DNA of 64,000 nucleotides from Myxocyprinus asiaticus (Eukaryota > Chordata > Actinopteri > Cypriniformes > Catostomidae). Shown piece after piece: positions 34,247 to 44,515 of the stretch; position 1 is the stretch's first letter; every line of letters begins with the position of its first letter. Below the pieces are notes generated by a model, which saw nothing but the letters and a program-made list of their open reading frames with translations, had not been told where the DNA came from and did not search any database. Both the position numbers and the translations under genes were made by a program. The stretch is taken from assembly GCF_019703515.2 (NCBI RefSeq), contig NC_059346.1, forward strand, positions 56,990,001 to 57,054,000, given 5' to 3'.

Positions 34247-35795
34247 CATTTATTTGCTGAAACTTCACTTGGTGCAGGACAATCTGGAATAAATGAAACA
34301 ATGCAACAGTCCCCTCTATGCAGCCTGAACTTGTTCAGAACATTGAATCTTTGTGACACCTGTGCTAAAAACAATCTAGACGCAGTGCAAGTTCTTTTTA
34401 ACTTTACATAGTGTTTAAAATGTGCCAGTCCTGCGCGAGACGCTGAAGAAAAAGCGAGACGTGGTGCAAATGTCAAAGACATTCATCCAGCATGTTTTTA
34501 CATAGGAAAACAATGGGAAAACAGAACAGATGCATGCAAAACACGTTCTGTGAGTGAGAGCGCTTGCGCGAAACAAGTTCGAAAAGCCTGTTTATTTTTT
34601 CATTCATTACAAACCCGACCCAAACCCGAAGTCCTACTTAAAAACTGACCCGAACCCAGCCCGAAACCCATTAGGTTCTCAGAGGTTGCAGACCTCTAAC
34701 CAGCCACTGTGGAGTGCGACCCAATTCTCGGAGTGATATATGACAAGGAATTAGACACAAATATGCGCGTTTGATGAAACATGTGATTATATTTTGAAGA
34801 ACAGACGAAAGAAAAGCCGCCGATCCACGTCTGATTTGATGTGTGTGCGCAGTGAGCTCTGCTGTTCAAGAGTGCAATGAAAGCGCTTCTCCAAGACAAG
34901 CACATAGAGTTCTGGGCCTGTTTGCCAATAACTATTGATCTTAGCAGTTAAAAGCATTTTCTACGAGCGATTTTACGAATGTCATTATTTTTTATGTGCA
35001 CCCAGGGTGTGAAATAGCACCCGCCAAATGCGACAAGGCTCAATCCAGTTCGCAAGCTCCTCGTCCAAATACAGGTATTTCATGTGCGAGTAATTTTGCT
35101 CATCTGCCCGCAACAGGCGTGTGACCTTTAAGATGTCTCGGAGTTACACATGACAAGAAATGCTGTTAGTCACACAGACACATGCTTGAAGAAACTTTAT
35201 TATATTTTATCATATAAGAACAGATGAAAGAAAAGCCGTCATTGCTCGTGTCTGATTCGCTGTTTGTTCAGCTTATTAAACTAAGACGAAAGTTTTGTGA
35301 ACACATGGGAATTTATTAGGCTTATTTATTTAGATTATTATTATCTTTATCTTTACATTTATAATTGTCTTTAGTTCTTAATTTGTAGGCTATTAGTAAT
35401 TTTCCACCTGCTGTCATAGACGTGTACTTGCGTGATGGCAAATGGGGCTGTTGGAGATGCTAAATATTTGGATTTGGGGAGGTGTTTATATATAAGATTT
35501 TTTGATCACTTTATTTTAATTGCTTTTTTTTTTTTTTTTTTAAGTACAATTTGAGTTTAGAAATACATTTAGAATTTAGAAAAAAAAAAAAAAAATGAGT
35601 TGCAATAAATGAATTTAATTTTTAAAGAAAAATATTCACTGACCCTCCGCAGGGGTCAGGGGGGTTGATGATATAATCGGATATCGAGATATTTTTTAAG
35701 GTGATTATCATTAAAATATTTTTTACATATCGCTCAGCCCAAAAGGGAAGTGAATGCTTTCATGAACAATTGTAAAATGTCATTTTATGGAGACC

Positions 35796-35969
35796 CACAA
35801 AAAAACAAACAAATATGCAACAATTAATAGGTAACATGTTGCAACATGGAATTAAGTACACATGTGTGTACTCAATTCCATGTTGCAACATGTTACCTAT
35901 TAATTGTGTACTCAATTCCATGTTGCAACATGTTACCTATTAATTGTTGCATATTTGTTTGTTTTTGTG
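35796..35969. repeat. Foldback repeat with one arm duplicated
   Basis: Left arm 35796-35859 pairs with right sequence containing ccatgttgcaacatgttacc. The right arm is present as two 40-bp tandem units (about 35867-35906 and 35907-35946). The outer pairing extends to caaacaaatatgcaac / gttgcatatttgtttg. Confidence 0.85.
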
Positions 35970-36133
35970 TATTTGAGTAGTCTATGGACATAATACAATT
36001 TTTATTTTATTGAAAAACTTTGTTTTTGTAAAATTGTAAATTATTAGTTTGTGCTATTGCTCTTTCAAAACAAATGCATCGACCAAAAATGTGAAAATTG
36101 GCTCCTTAGTGAAAAATAGGTTCCCGACCTCTG

Positions 36134-37959
36134 CTCTATCAAGTGAACTACAGCACAAGCTTGGAATAAGTGTGTAAATGTACATGGGTGTGTAATATAA
36201 GCATTAAAATATATAGTTTTTCAAATTATGCATAGAGTAAGTGTTTTGATATCATAACTTAGTGTATGACTATAGCACAAAAAATGCGATAGAAACCGTA
36301 CTCGAGAATTTAAACCGTTTGACACATTTCTACCGGTATATCATTTTAGCTGGTATATCACCCATGCCTACTTGTACTATATGTCAACAATTTTCAATGG
36401 TCCCTTTTTATTTTATTTATTTATTTAAGTACATTCTATGTCTTTTGTAGGTGTAAAAGAGCAACTTGTGAGAAATAAAATTTTCTTCTGGGTAAACCTC
36501 CCATCAATGTTGTTTTATTGGGTGTATATTTGCTAATGCTTGTTACATGTATACAGTATGCCCAATTTTAACTTCAGTCACAAGACACCAGTGTTAGCTT
36601 TTAAAATGAGCTCCAACACTCAAAATAGGTCATAATGAGTCCAGCATGACTGCAGTCCTGAGATACCACTTGGCAGACAAAGTTTTTAGATTAAGCCTGG
36701 TTCATTTACAAGGATAGAAAGGGGACATTGAGTATGAGGGTGATGAAGAGACTCTGGTTTTGTCTCTAACACACACTCTCTAGGGTGAGTTCACTAAGCA
36801 GTTGCATCACTTAAGCACATGGTATTTCAGTGCAAAAACATGCATCTTATCATCATGTCTTGTTTTTCATTTCAGTGCAAACATGTCTCCTTTTTATGCA
36901 AAATAATCTTATAATAAAATGAACCAGATTCACAAACGTTTGCACTATTTACCTGGCAAAATGTTATTTAAAAAAGTTGTTTGTGTACATTTTCCAGTAA
37001 CCACGGCAGCAGTAATTCTTCAAATGATGGATAAGAGTGCTATATCTGTGGACAACAACGTTAAACAACGCTATCAGTGGGTGCAATTTATTCTTAATGA
37101 ATTTGTAATAAATCTTAGATAAGGTTGCCATGTTTTCAACACACGATTACGGGCACTTGAGCACTTTGTTTGATAAAATTCGGGACAATAAATGTCCCAT
37201 GCGGAACCACAAAATTTAATCCAAAATACAGAATTTCGGCTAGTACGGGACATCTCGCAACGCTAACCTTAGTGGGCTATCTCTCAGGACTACGAGAAAA
37301 GAGACAAGTGAAGCCTTTTGTCTTTATGTGCCATATTTTATGTCCTCGCATGTGTTGTTGATTTAGATATTTGGAGGGGTGCATTGCAGATTAATAACAA
37401 TTTTGTAATCCCATCCAATCCTACACAATCATGCAAAATGCCTGTACGTCAATGTTTTGAATGTACCATTATGATGCTCTCTATTTTGTTCCATATTTTT
37501 AAAAATATTTAAATAATCATTGTAACCTGTATTGACCATTATGCCCATGTACTAGAGATTAGGGGTGTAATGTCAAATTCGCGGTTTTTGGGTCACGGTT
37601 TTGGTATGGTTTGGTATATGCTATGTTCAGAAAAATATACTTATACTGCCAAATCCAAAGTAAGAAAACTCTAACTGGTAAACACTTCAACAGGTTTTCC
37701 CTTACTAAAAATCACCATGGTTTTACTACAGTAACCACCATGGTAATTGTAGTATTTTACATATTTACTGTCATGGTTACAATAGTAAAATCATGGTTAC
37801 TATATGGAAACTATAGTATTACTATTATAAAACCATGGTTAAATGTATCAAAACCATGGTTTCTGCAAGACAACCATGGTGACAGCAGTCATTGTTACTT
37901 CTGTCATGGTTACTACAATATTACTATAGAAAAACTGTGGTTAATTTTCGCTAGGGTCC

Positions 37960-38000
<41 letters not shown>

Positions 38001-38110
38001 TTCCTCTATTTACTAAACCAACTTTTTACATTAATATCTTAATAAATCAACTTCTAACTTAATACCTGCATTATTACGCTTCATGCATCAAAATAAAGTA
38101 CATTTAAAAC
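36134..38110. other. Non-coding stretch ending in accatgg repeats
   Basis: AT-rich to 37560. From 37560 a dispersed repeat begins (ggggtgtaatgtcaaattcg), followed by imperfect accatggtt/ggttactac units to about 37950 and an AAT microsatellite. No gene is recognised. Confidence 0.6.
37690..37999. repeat. Imperfect accatggttactac repeats plus (AAT)n
   Basis: At least eight catggtt/aaccatgg units occur with varying spacers, ending in an AAT tract (37962-37999). Related sequence occurs at 15630-15690 and 16850-16940. Confidence 0.75.
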
Positions 38111-38126
38111 AAAACTCAAAATTTGG

Positions 38127-38574
38127 GGGGGCCTGGGTAGCTCAGCAAGTACTGACGCTGACTACCACCCCTGGAGTCGCGAGTTCGAATCCAGAGCGTG
38201 CTGAGTGACTCCAGTCAGGTCTCTTAAGCAACCCAATTGGCCCGGTTGCTAGGGAGGGTAGAGTCACATGGGGTAACCTCCTCGTGATCGTGATTAAGTG
38301 GTTCTTGCTCTCAATGGGGCACATGGTAAGTTGTGTGTGGATCGTGGAGAGTAGCATGAGCCTCCACATGCTGGGAGTCTCTGTGGTGTCATGCACAGCA
38401 AGCCACATGATAAAGATGCATGGATTGATGGTCTCAGAAGTGGAGGCAACTGAAACTTGTCCTGTAACCGCAGGTTAACCTGAGTAACCGCGCCACCACG
38501 AGACCTACTAAGTAGTGGGAATTGGGCATTTAAAATTGGGAGAAAAGGGGATAAAATAAAATACAAATAAAAAA
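38127..38574 (+). mobile_element. tRNA-derived SINE, full length
   Basis: The tRNA-like head has an A box (gggtagctcagcaag, 38135-38149) and a B box (gagttcgaatcc, 38181-38192), the internal RNA polymerase III promoter. A conserved body follows (ggttgctagggagggtag, ggggtaacctcctcgtg), then an A-rich tail. A 15-16 bp target duplication AAAACTCAAAATTTGG / AAAACTCAACATTTGG flanks it (38111-38126 and 38575-38590). Fragments of the family recur at 41676 and 48017. Confidence 0.9.
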
Positions 38575-38590
38575 AAAACTCAACATTTGG

Positions 38591-39040
38591 AAGCTGTACA
38601 TCAATATAAAAGGAACCTTGCTGTAACGTGACTCGAGTATTTGAATTAAAAGCAGAAATCCCACATCTTCATTAACGGAGTATGGCAACTTTGGCAATGA
38701 ACACCCCAAGCGCTTTTGTTATTGTTTCATGTCTGTCCAAATTAGCACTGAGTGCCTGCTTAAAAATGGAGGGGAGTGTGTGCAGTTCCGGCCTCAACTG
38801 CGGCTCTGTGCGCAACGTATGCTATCAATCCCCGGATGATGTTGACGTAAACGATGAATTATATATCGATGTATTACCAGTATACACTCGCATCGACCAT
38901 GTTTGCAAACAGTGCCTGTTTTGTAAACTTGTTTTTTTATATTCCCAGACAGGATACTTGAATGACGCATTGGGCTTCTCTATTAGTGGCTTGTTTTCTC
39001 TGCTTGCCATTTTCAACTAAGGCTACATTTTTACTGGCGC
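38591..39040. other. Unassigned stretch with a 112-codon frame
   Basis: A plus frame at 38682-39020 (Cys-rich start, hydrophobic end) resembles nothing I know. I do not call it a gene. Confidence 0.4.
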
Positions 39041-39112
39041 AGAAGAAATCTGCTCAAAGCCGCTCACAACACTAGGAAACAGCTTGCTCCACACCATAGT
39101 GAATCCCACAAT

Positions 39113-39285
39113 CCACCTCGCGAACGGTGTGCTCGGCCTCCATAGGAATGAAATGAAAACTCTCACTCAGCTTCGCTCACAGTGCGTTAGTTGAAACGTA
39201 CCGTAGCCACCATGTTGTGAGCAAAGCTGAGTGAGTGTTTTCAATTCAAACCTATGGAAGCCGAGCACACCGCTTGTGAGGTGGA
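39113..39285. repeat. Foldback repeat around 39198
   Basis: The left arm (ccacctcgcgaacggtgtgc, then ctcactcagcttcgctcaca) pairs with the right arm (tgagcaaagctgagtgagtg, then gcacaccgcttgtgaggtgg), with several mismatches. A related half-arm lies at about 17275-17375. Confidence 0.8.
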
Positions 39286-39349
39286 TTGTAAAGTGCTACG
39301 CTCGCAAGGTGGATTGTGGGATTGACATTGAGCGGAGCAAGCGTAGAAA

Positions 39350-40684
39350 GCGGCAGATGGCACCAAAACTGTTGAGAAATGCACAGGTTTATTCAAATAA
39401 GAAGCTGAAAACACCAGGCAGCAGCCAATCACTATGAGCTGAAGCAGTGATGTCTGTCATAAGTGCTTCAACATACAGTATGAAGATAATGCTGAAGTTT
39501 ATGCTGGATTCAGCTGGCTTTACTCACTTCAAATGATGATTGCACACATTTATTGTGATAATACTGTGGCTGGGAAAGCAAAAGTGAGAATTCAAACAGA
39601 CTTGACAAATGAAGACTACATGCAATCATTGTGAAAGTACTGTGGCTGGATAAAAAAGTACAATAAATCAAACAGTTGTTATACTTTGGGTATTCTGAAA
39701 TAAAGTTTGCAACTTTCTGACTGTAATCGCACATATATATGATGATTACGTTGACCGTGAACTGAAAAAAGTCATAGTCAGATTTCGAAATGTCATACTA
39801 CATACTGCTCTTACTATTTCTACATTGGCTGATGTAGCAGAAGCAGTAAAAGAAGTATGCCATTGCGAACACAGCCTTTTTCACTGTTACACGCCACAGA
39901 GCGGCAGCTCTCTGGCATGGTGAGTGGCACTGAATGGATTTGTTCTGCCCCAGTGGAAACGTATGGTTACACATGCAGAACTGTGATGTCATCAACTGAT
40001 TTAACAGTTATTAAGATGACTTCTCTCTGTAGAAAGTTGACCCACGTGAAACACAGGTAGAGAATATCCATCTACAGATTCATTCATGTGCATTAGCGTC
40101 TTTTTGGTGCTTTGTTTTCTTCACCAAACCTTGTGCTCTAGATGCTTCATTAAACTTGAGATGAACCACGGTGCACATGCTTACTGAACCATACGGTTCA
40201 TTTTTTTACAGAGAACTCCCCTACTAGAAATGCTGTCCTATATTTGTTCCAACTTTCTAGGCAGGGCCCCAAATACTGCCCAGTCACATGTATGTAAAAA
40301 TACTCCACAACACAACTGACCCTACCAAAAGTACATGCCAGGATTGGCTACCAGAGGAATAAACATGCCAGTTTAAAGTGGGATCATCTGTATACTACAC
40401 CCCTACCACAAAAAACTAGAATAAAGGCCAAAGGAAGATAATGTGGTATGGTAACTGAACTAATAAGGACACAGAAATATCATATCAGTGTAAAAGTGCA
40501 TCAAAGGATCATGGATTAGGCAGAGTCTCACAATTCCAGAGGTCTGACAATCAGCTGAAAGTCTGGTCCACTTTGTAAGTTGTGTGTAGCCCTGCAATAA
40601 CAAGTCGGTAATTTACTTAATACGGAATTGCGTATTAAATATTAAAACATTAATATAAAAAGATTAAAAGATCTTACCAGAGGA

Positions 40685-40720
<36 letters not shown>

Positions 40721-40727
40721 ATGTGTG

Positions 40728-40761
<34 letters not shown>

Positions 40762-41675
40762 TTTCACTGCATAGTCCCTGACCGTCCTCATATTTTCAAC
40801 AGCACACTCTCAGGTGGTGACAGCCTGTTGCTAAGTGTTGTAATAGGCAATTTATTTAATTCCCCACTTCTTAGTGGCAGCCACACATAAATCAAAGAGT
40901 TTATCAGGAACTGGGCAGGAAGCGAGTGTGTGTGTGTGTGAGCGTGTGTGTGTGTGTATTCATGTGCAACTCTGTTTGTTTTTACTTTGGAATTGGGCAC
41001 AGCTCATTTAGACTCTCACAACAATTAATAGAGACACACATGGTTTGGTCAATGGGCTCCACTAATCTTATATACCCCATGCTGCATGTGCCTACACACA
41101 TACTTATAAATGTGAATTTGGGAATTCACTGTATAATTGAAAAGGGTGTATACTATACAGAGATCATTAGTGTAGTCGGGGCCATACGCATGTATATGCT
41201 GTATGCTTACTTTTTTACCAGGGCTGTTTGCGTATAACGATTTCTAAGGATCAATATTTGCGTATACCCTTGGTATACCCACTTGTTTTGCTGCCTCAGA
41301 AGTCCATAATCTACTGTCGTGTTAGTTTCCCTGTAACTGTATTCGATGCTGTTTTGTGAAACTGGAGATTCTTTGTTGTAACTGGTGCATTATCACTTAA
41401 ATTCTACCATTTCCCGCCCCTGACAACCACTGTCACCGCCGTCATTGACTGAGGGAATTTATGATGGTGAGTGGAGAGAGAGAGTCACCCTCACGAAGAA
41501 GCAGTATCAGGTAAAATTAACAAAATATGCCAAACGTCCTGTAAAATAAGGAATCGTCCCGTAATTAAGGGAAAAAATTGCGTTCCGTATGAAATCCATA
41601 CACGTTGCCGTTTGTCCCGTATTTTAGCATCACACACCCAAACTGCTGAGAATGTTTCACAAATCGAGAGAAATT
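39350..41675. other. Non-coding stretch with microsatellites
   Basis: Contains GT/GA tracts at 40687-40759 and GT-rich sequence at 40926-40958. A tcccgtaatt/gtcccgtatttt repeat-like block lies at 41530-41630. No gene is recognised. Confidence 0.6.
40687..40759. repeat. (GT)n then (GA)n compound microsatellite
   Basis: GT units to about 40718, a short interruption, then GA units from 40730. Confidence 0.95.
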
Positions 41676-41779
41676 GGGGCCTGGGTAGCTCAGCGAATAT
41701 TGACTACAACCCTTGGAGTCATGAGTTCGAATCCAGGCCGTGCCGATTTACTCCAGCCAGGTCTCCTAAGCAACCAAAT
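41676..41779 (+). mobile_element. SINE fragment (tRNA-like head)
   Basis: It has the same A box (tgggtagctcagcgaat) and B box (gagttcgaatccagg) as the SINE at 38127. It breaks off at gcaaccaaatg, where the LINE begins. Confidence 0.85.
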
Positions 41780-43725
41780 GCTATCATGATCTTTATAGTT
41801 TCACGTGTTTGTCTACTGATGAAGATATTAGAAACTTTATGGAATCATTAGATCTCCCTAAACTGATGACTGAGCAAAGAAATTCTCTTGATTCTGAGAT
41901 AAACTTGGAGGAGCTTGACAAGGTAATCAAGGCCTTATCTACAGGCAAGGCTCCGGGGCCAGATGGCTTTGCCGCTGAAATTTTTAGATCTTATGCTACA
42001 GAACTGGCTCCACTTTTGTTAGAAGTTTCTACGGAATCATTAAAGAATGGAAAGCTTCCGCCAACCATGACAAAAGCCCGGATCAGTCTGATTCTTAAAA
42101 AGTACAAAGATCCAAGATCCAAATTAGAAAGATCAAACCAATTAAGTTATGACATCTCTTATACATACAGATCAGGTGGGGTTTATTCGGGGCCACAGCT
42201 CTTCAGATAACATTAGGTGTTTCATCAATATCATGAAGTAAGTGGTGAATGATCAGACTCCGGTCACTGCCATCTCACTTGACGTTGAAAAGGCGTTTGA
42301 TATGGTAGAATGGGATTATCTTTTTAAGCTTTTGGAAATATACAGGTTCGGAAATACTTTTATTGAATGGATTAAGTTACTTTATAGACACCCGGTAGTG
42401 GCGGCACAAACAAATGGTTTAATTAAAGATTATTTTACTCTGGATAGGGGCACCTGGCAGGGTTGCCCTCTTTCCCCATTATTGTTCCGTCTTGCCCTGG
42501 AACCATTAGCAGCCACGACAAGAAAGGAGTATGATTTTCCAGGGATGATGGCGGGAGGTGTGGCTCATAAGATTTTGCTTTACGCAGATGATATTTTATT
42601 ATTCGTCTCTGACCCCATTAGTTCTATGCCTTGCCTCCAAGGGATTATTAATTATTATTCTTAATTATTATTATTAATTCCTTCTCTAAATTCTCAGGTT
42701 ACAGAGTCAATTGGTCTAAATCCAAAGATTTGGCTCTGACAGCGTACTGCCCAGTAACGGCTTTTCAACTGGGCGACTTCCAGTGGCCCAAACAGGGCAT
42801 TAAGTATTTGGGCATTTTATTCCCAGCAAATTTGTGTGATTTAGTTAGAGTTAATTTTGACCCTTTAATAAAAAGGTTTTCGAGTGATGTGAGTAGGTGG
42901 GCTTCAATACATTTATCTATGATTGGCAAGGTTAATGTTATTAAAATGAATTGTATTCCAAAATTCAACTACTTGCTACAGTCTCTCCATGTAGATGTCC
43001 CCCTCTCTTATTTCAAGCAATTTGAAAGCATAGCGAAGTCCTTCATTTGGAATGGTAAACGTCCCAGATTACATTTCAACAAGTTACATAGGCCGATTGA
43101 CAAAGGTGGGCTAGGCCTACCCAAGATTAAGTTTTATTATTATGCATTCAGTCTCAGACATTTGGCTCATTGGTCGCTTCCACCTGAGAGAGTCCCTCCC
43201 TGGTTTTGTATTGAACAGGAAGTCCTTGCCCCTATTTTGCAATTGCAATGCCTTTCTATTAAACTAACCGGAGAAGTTAAGTCACACCCCATTATCTTGC
43301 ATTTGCACGTGTCCAGAGTGTCTAATTCGGACATTTATTTAAATGTAGCCTTGAGCATATGGCTGAACCCTAACTTACATATTAATAAGTCCCCTTTCTG
43401 TTGGTGGATTGTGAGGGGAGTTACTACTCTTGGTGACCTATATGAGAGTGAAGTGTTGAGATCTTTTGAAAATTTGGTTCAACATTTTAAGATTCTTAGA
43501 TCTCAGTTCTTCTTTTTTTTATTTTACAGCTGTACCACCTGCTCTGTACTATTTTTGGGAGTAGTATACACCCCCTAAAGTGGCAGATACTCTGGAAGTG
43601 GTGATTACGAGGGTGATGTTCGGGGGGAGGGGTTTAATATGAATAATTGATTCTGTATTTTATGATGTGTTCATATATTTTATGATTGGAATCAATAAAA
43701 AATTGTTAATAAAAAAAATAAATAA
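41780..43725 (+). mobile_element. L1-clade LINE, 5'-truncated
   Basis: The copy starts inside the RT-encoding ORF2 and runs to an A-rich tail at 43698-43730. Endonuclease and ORF1 are absent, as expected of 5' truncation during target-primed reverse transcription. No clear target duplication is visible. The motifs point to the L1/Tx1 clade. Confidence 0.88.
41809..43578 (+). pseudogene. L1-type reverse transcriptase (ORF2) fragment
   Basis: It has STGKAPGPDGFAAEIFRSY and ISLILKKYKDP at the start. A frameshift falls near 42140, after which GFIRGHSSSDNIR lies in a second frame. Then come ISLDVEKAFDMVEWDYLF (first catalytic Asp), RGTWQGCPLSPLLF, and KILLYADDILLF (catalytic box near 42580). A tandem attatt stretch with a stop at 42662 separates this from the C-terminal domain (SKFSGYRVNWSKS, IKYLGILF, IAKSFIWNGKRPRL, DKGGLGLPKIKFYYYAF). 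The normal role is RNA-primed copying of LINE RNA at a nicked target. It has at least two frame breaks and is not functional. Confidence 0.88.
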
Positions 43726-43730
43726 AAAAA

Positions 43731-43770
43731 ATGACTTCAACCTAAGTGTGTAAACATTTGACTTCAACTG
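43731..43770. repeat. Sleeping-Beauty-like Tc1 inverted-repeat end
   Basis: The sequence atgacttcaacctaagtgtg to gacttcaactg, followed by TA at 43771, matches the outer end typical of salmonid-type Tc1 elements. It directly abuts the LINE A-tail. No partner end is found nearby. Confidence 0.7.
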
Positions 43771-44014
43771 TATATGGGAAATTAATATAATTTTACCTTT
43801 CAATATATATAGTATTTATGTCAACAGAAATGAAATCATAAATATTAGTTTGCAAATATGTTTCCTAGTTATCAATCACAGACCATGTAGTAGCTCATTT
43901 ATCCACTGAATATACACCCTGATCCTACCCATTAAACTGGATGGACATCAGAATTTTTTAGTAATTCAGCTTGACCAGTATGACTAATGCAATCTGTAAA
44001 ATGTCCTTGTGAGG

Positions 44015-44515
44015 AATGAATGAATGAATGTTACATTTATATAGAGCTTTTCTGACACTACACTCAAAGCACTTTACACAGTGAACAGGGGCTCTCCTCA
44101 AACACCACCAGTGTGTAGCATCCACATGGATGATGCAACAGAAGCCATAGTGTGCCAGTATGCTCACCACACATCAGCTATTGATGGAGAGGAGAGAGTA
44201 GAGTGATACAGCAAGTTAATGGATGGGGATTATCAGGAGGCTATGATTGAGAAGGGGCAAAGGGGGGAATTTGTCCAGGACACTGGGGTTATACCCCTAC
44301 TCTTTACAAGAAGTGCCATGGGATTTCTAATGACCACAGAGAGTCAGGACCTCAGTTTAACGTCTCATCCGAAGGATGGTGCTTTTTTCTTTTTTTTTTT
44401 TTCTTTTTTACAGTATAGTGTCCCTGTCACTATACTGGGGCATTAGGACCCACACAGACTGCAGGTTGACCACCCCCTGCTGGCCTTCCTAATACCTCTT
44501 CCAGCAACAACCTTA
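44015..44515. repeat. Widespread teleost repeat, atttatatagagc type
   Basis: After (TGAA)n it reads catttatatagagcttttc, caaagcactttaca, ccaccagtgtgtagcatcc, gatgatgcaacagaagcc, gtgccatgggatttctaatg and gaccacagagagtcaggacc. I recognise this as a common dispersed repeat of many fish genomes; class not assigned. It carries a T-rich tract at 44386-44409 and is cut by DIRS copy C. Confidence 0.7.

Larger units (their letters stand above)
32057..34698. mobile_element. hAT-type element, middle layer of the nest
   Basis: The ends are TAGAGGTCAGCA and, reverse-complemented, TAGAGGTCTGCAACC. The flanking 8-mers are ACTAGCCA (32049-32056) and ACCAGCCA (34699-34706), one mismatch. Both arms carry runs of cccgaacccgacccg, a known type of fish hAT MITE interior. 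Without the gypsy insertion it is about 0.74 kb. Confidence 0.82.
31783..36133. mobile_element. hAT-type element, outer layer of a three-deep nest
   Basis: The left end is CAGGGGTCGGGAACCTGTGG, and the right end reverse-complemented is CAGAGGTCGGGAACC. The flanks are CTTTATCA (31775-31782) and CTCTATCA (36134-36141), an 8-bp duplication with one mismatch. Excluding the inner element it is about 1.7 kb. Its right arm holds an internal duplication (34725-34855 and 35138-35275) and a foldback (35796-35969). No transposase remains. Confidence 0.82.

Noticed and set aside
38127..38200. Genuine tRNA gene
   Set aside because: A and B boxes are present, but the sequence continues into a SINE body with A-tail and target duplication, and no cloverleaf acceptor stem can be closed.
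38682..39020. 112-codon plus-strand frame as a host gene
   Set aside because: No recognisable domain, no splice context and a repeat-rich setting; length is compatible with chance.
40687..40759. Tandem array of a direct-repeat/spacer type
   Set aside because: It is a GT/GA microsatellite; no CRISPR-like repeat-spacer pattern exists in the window.
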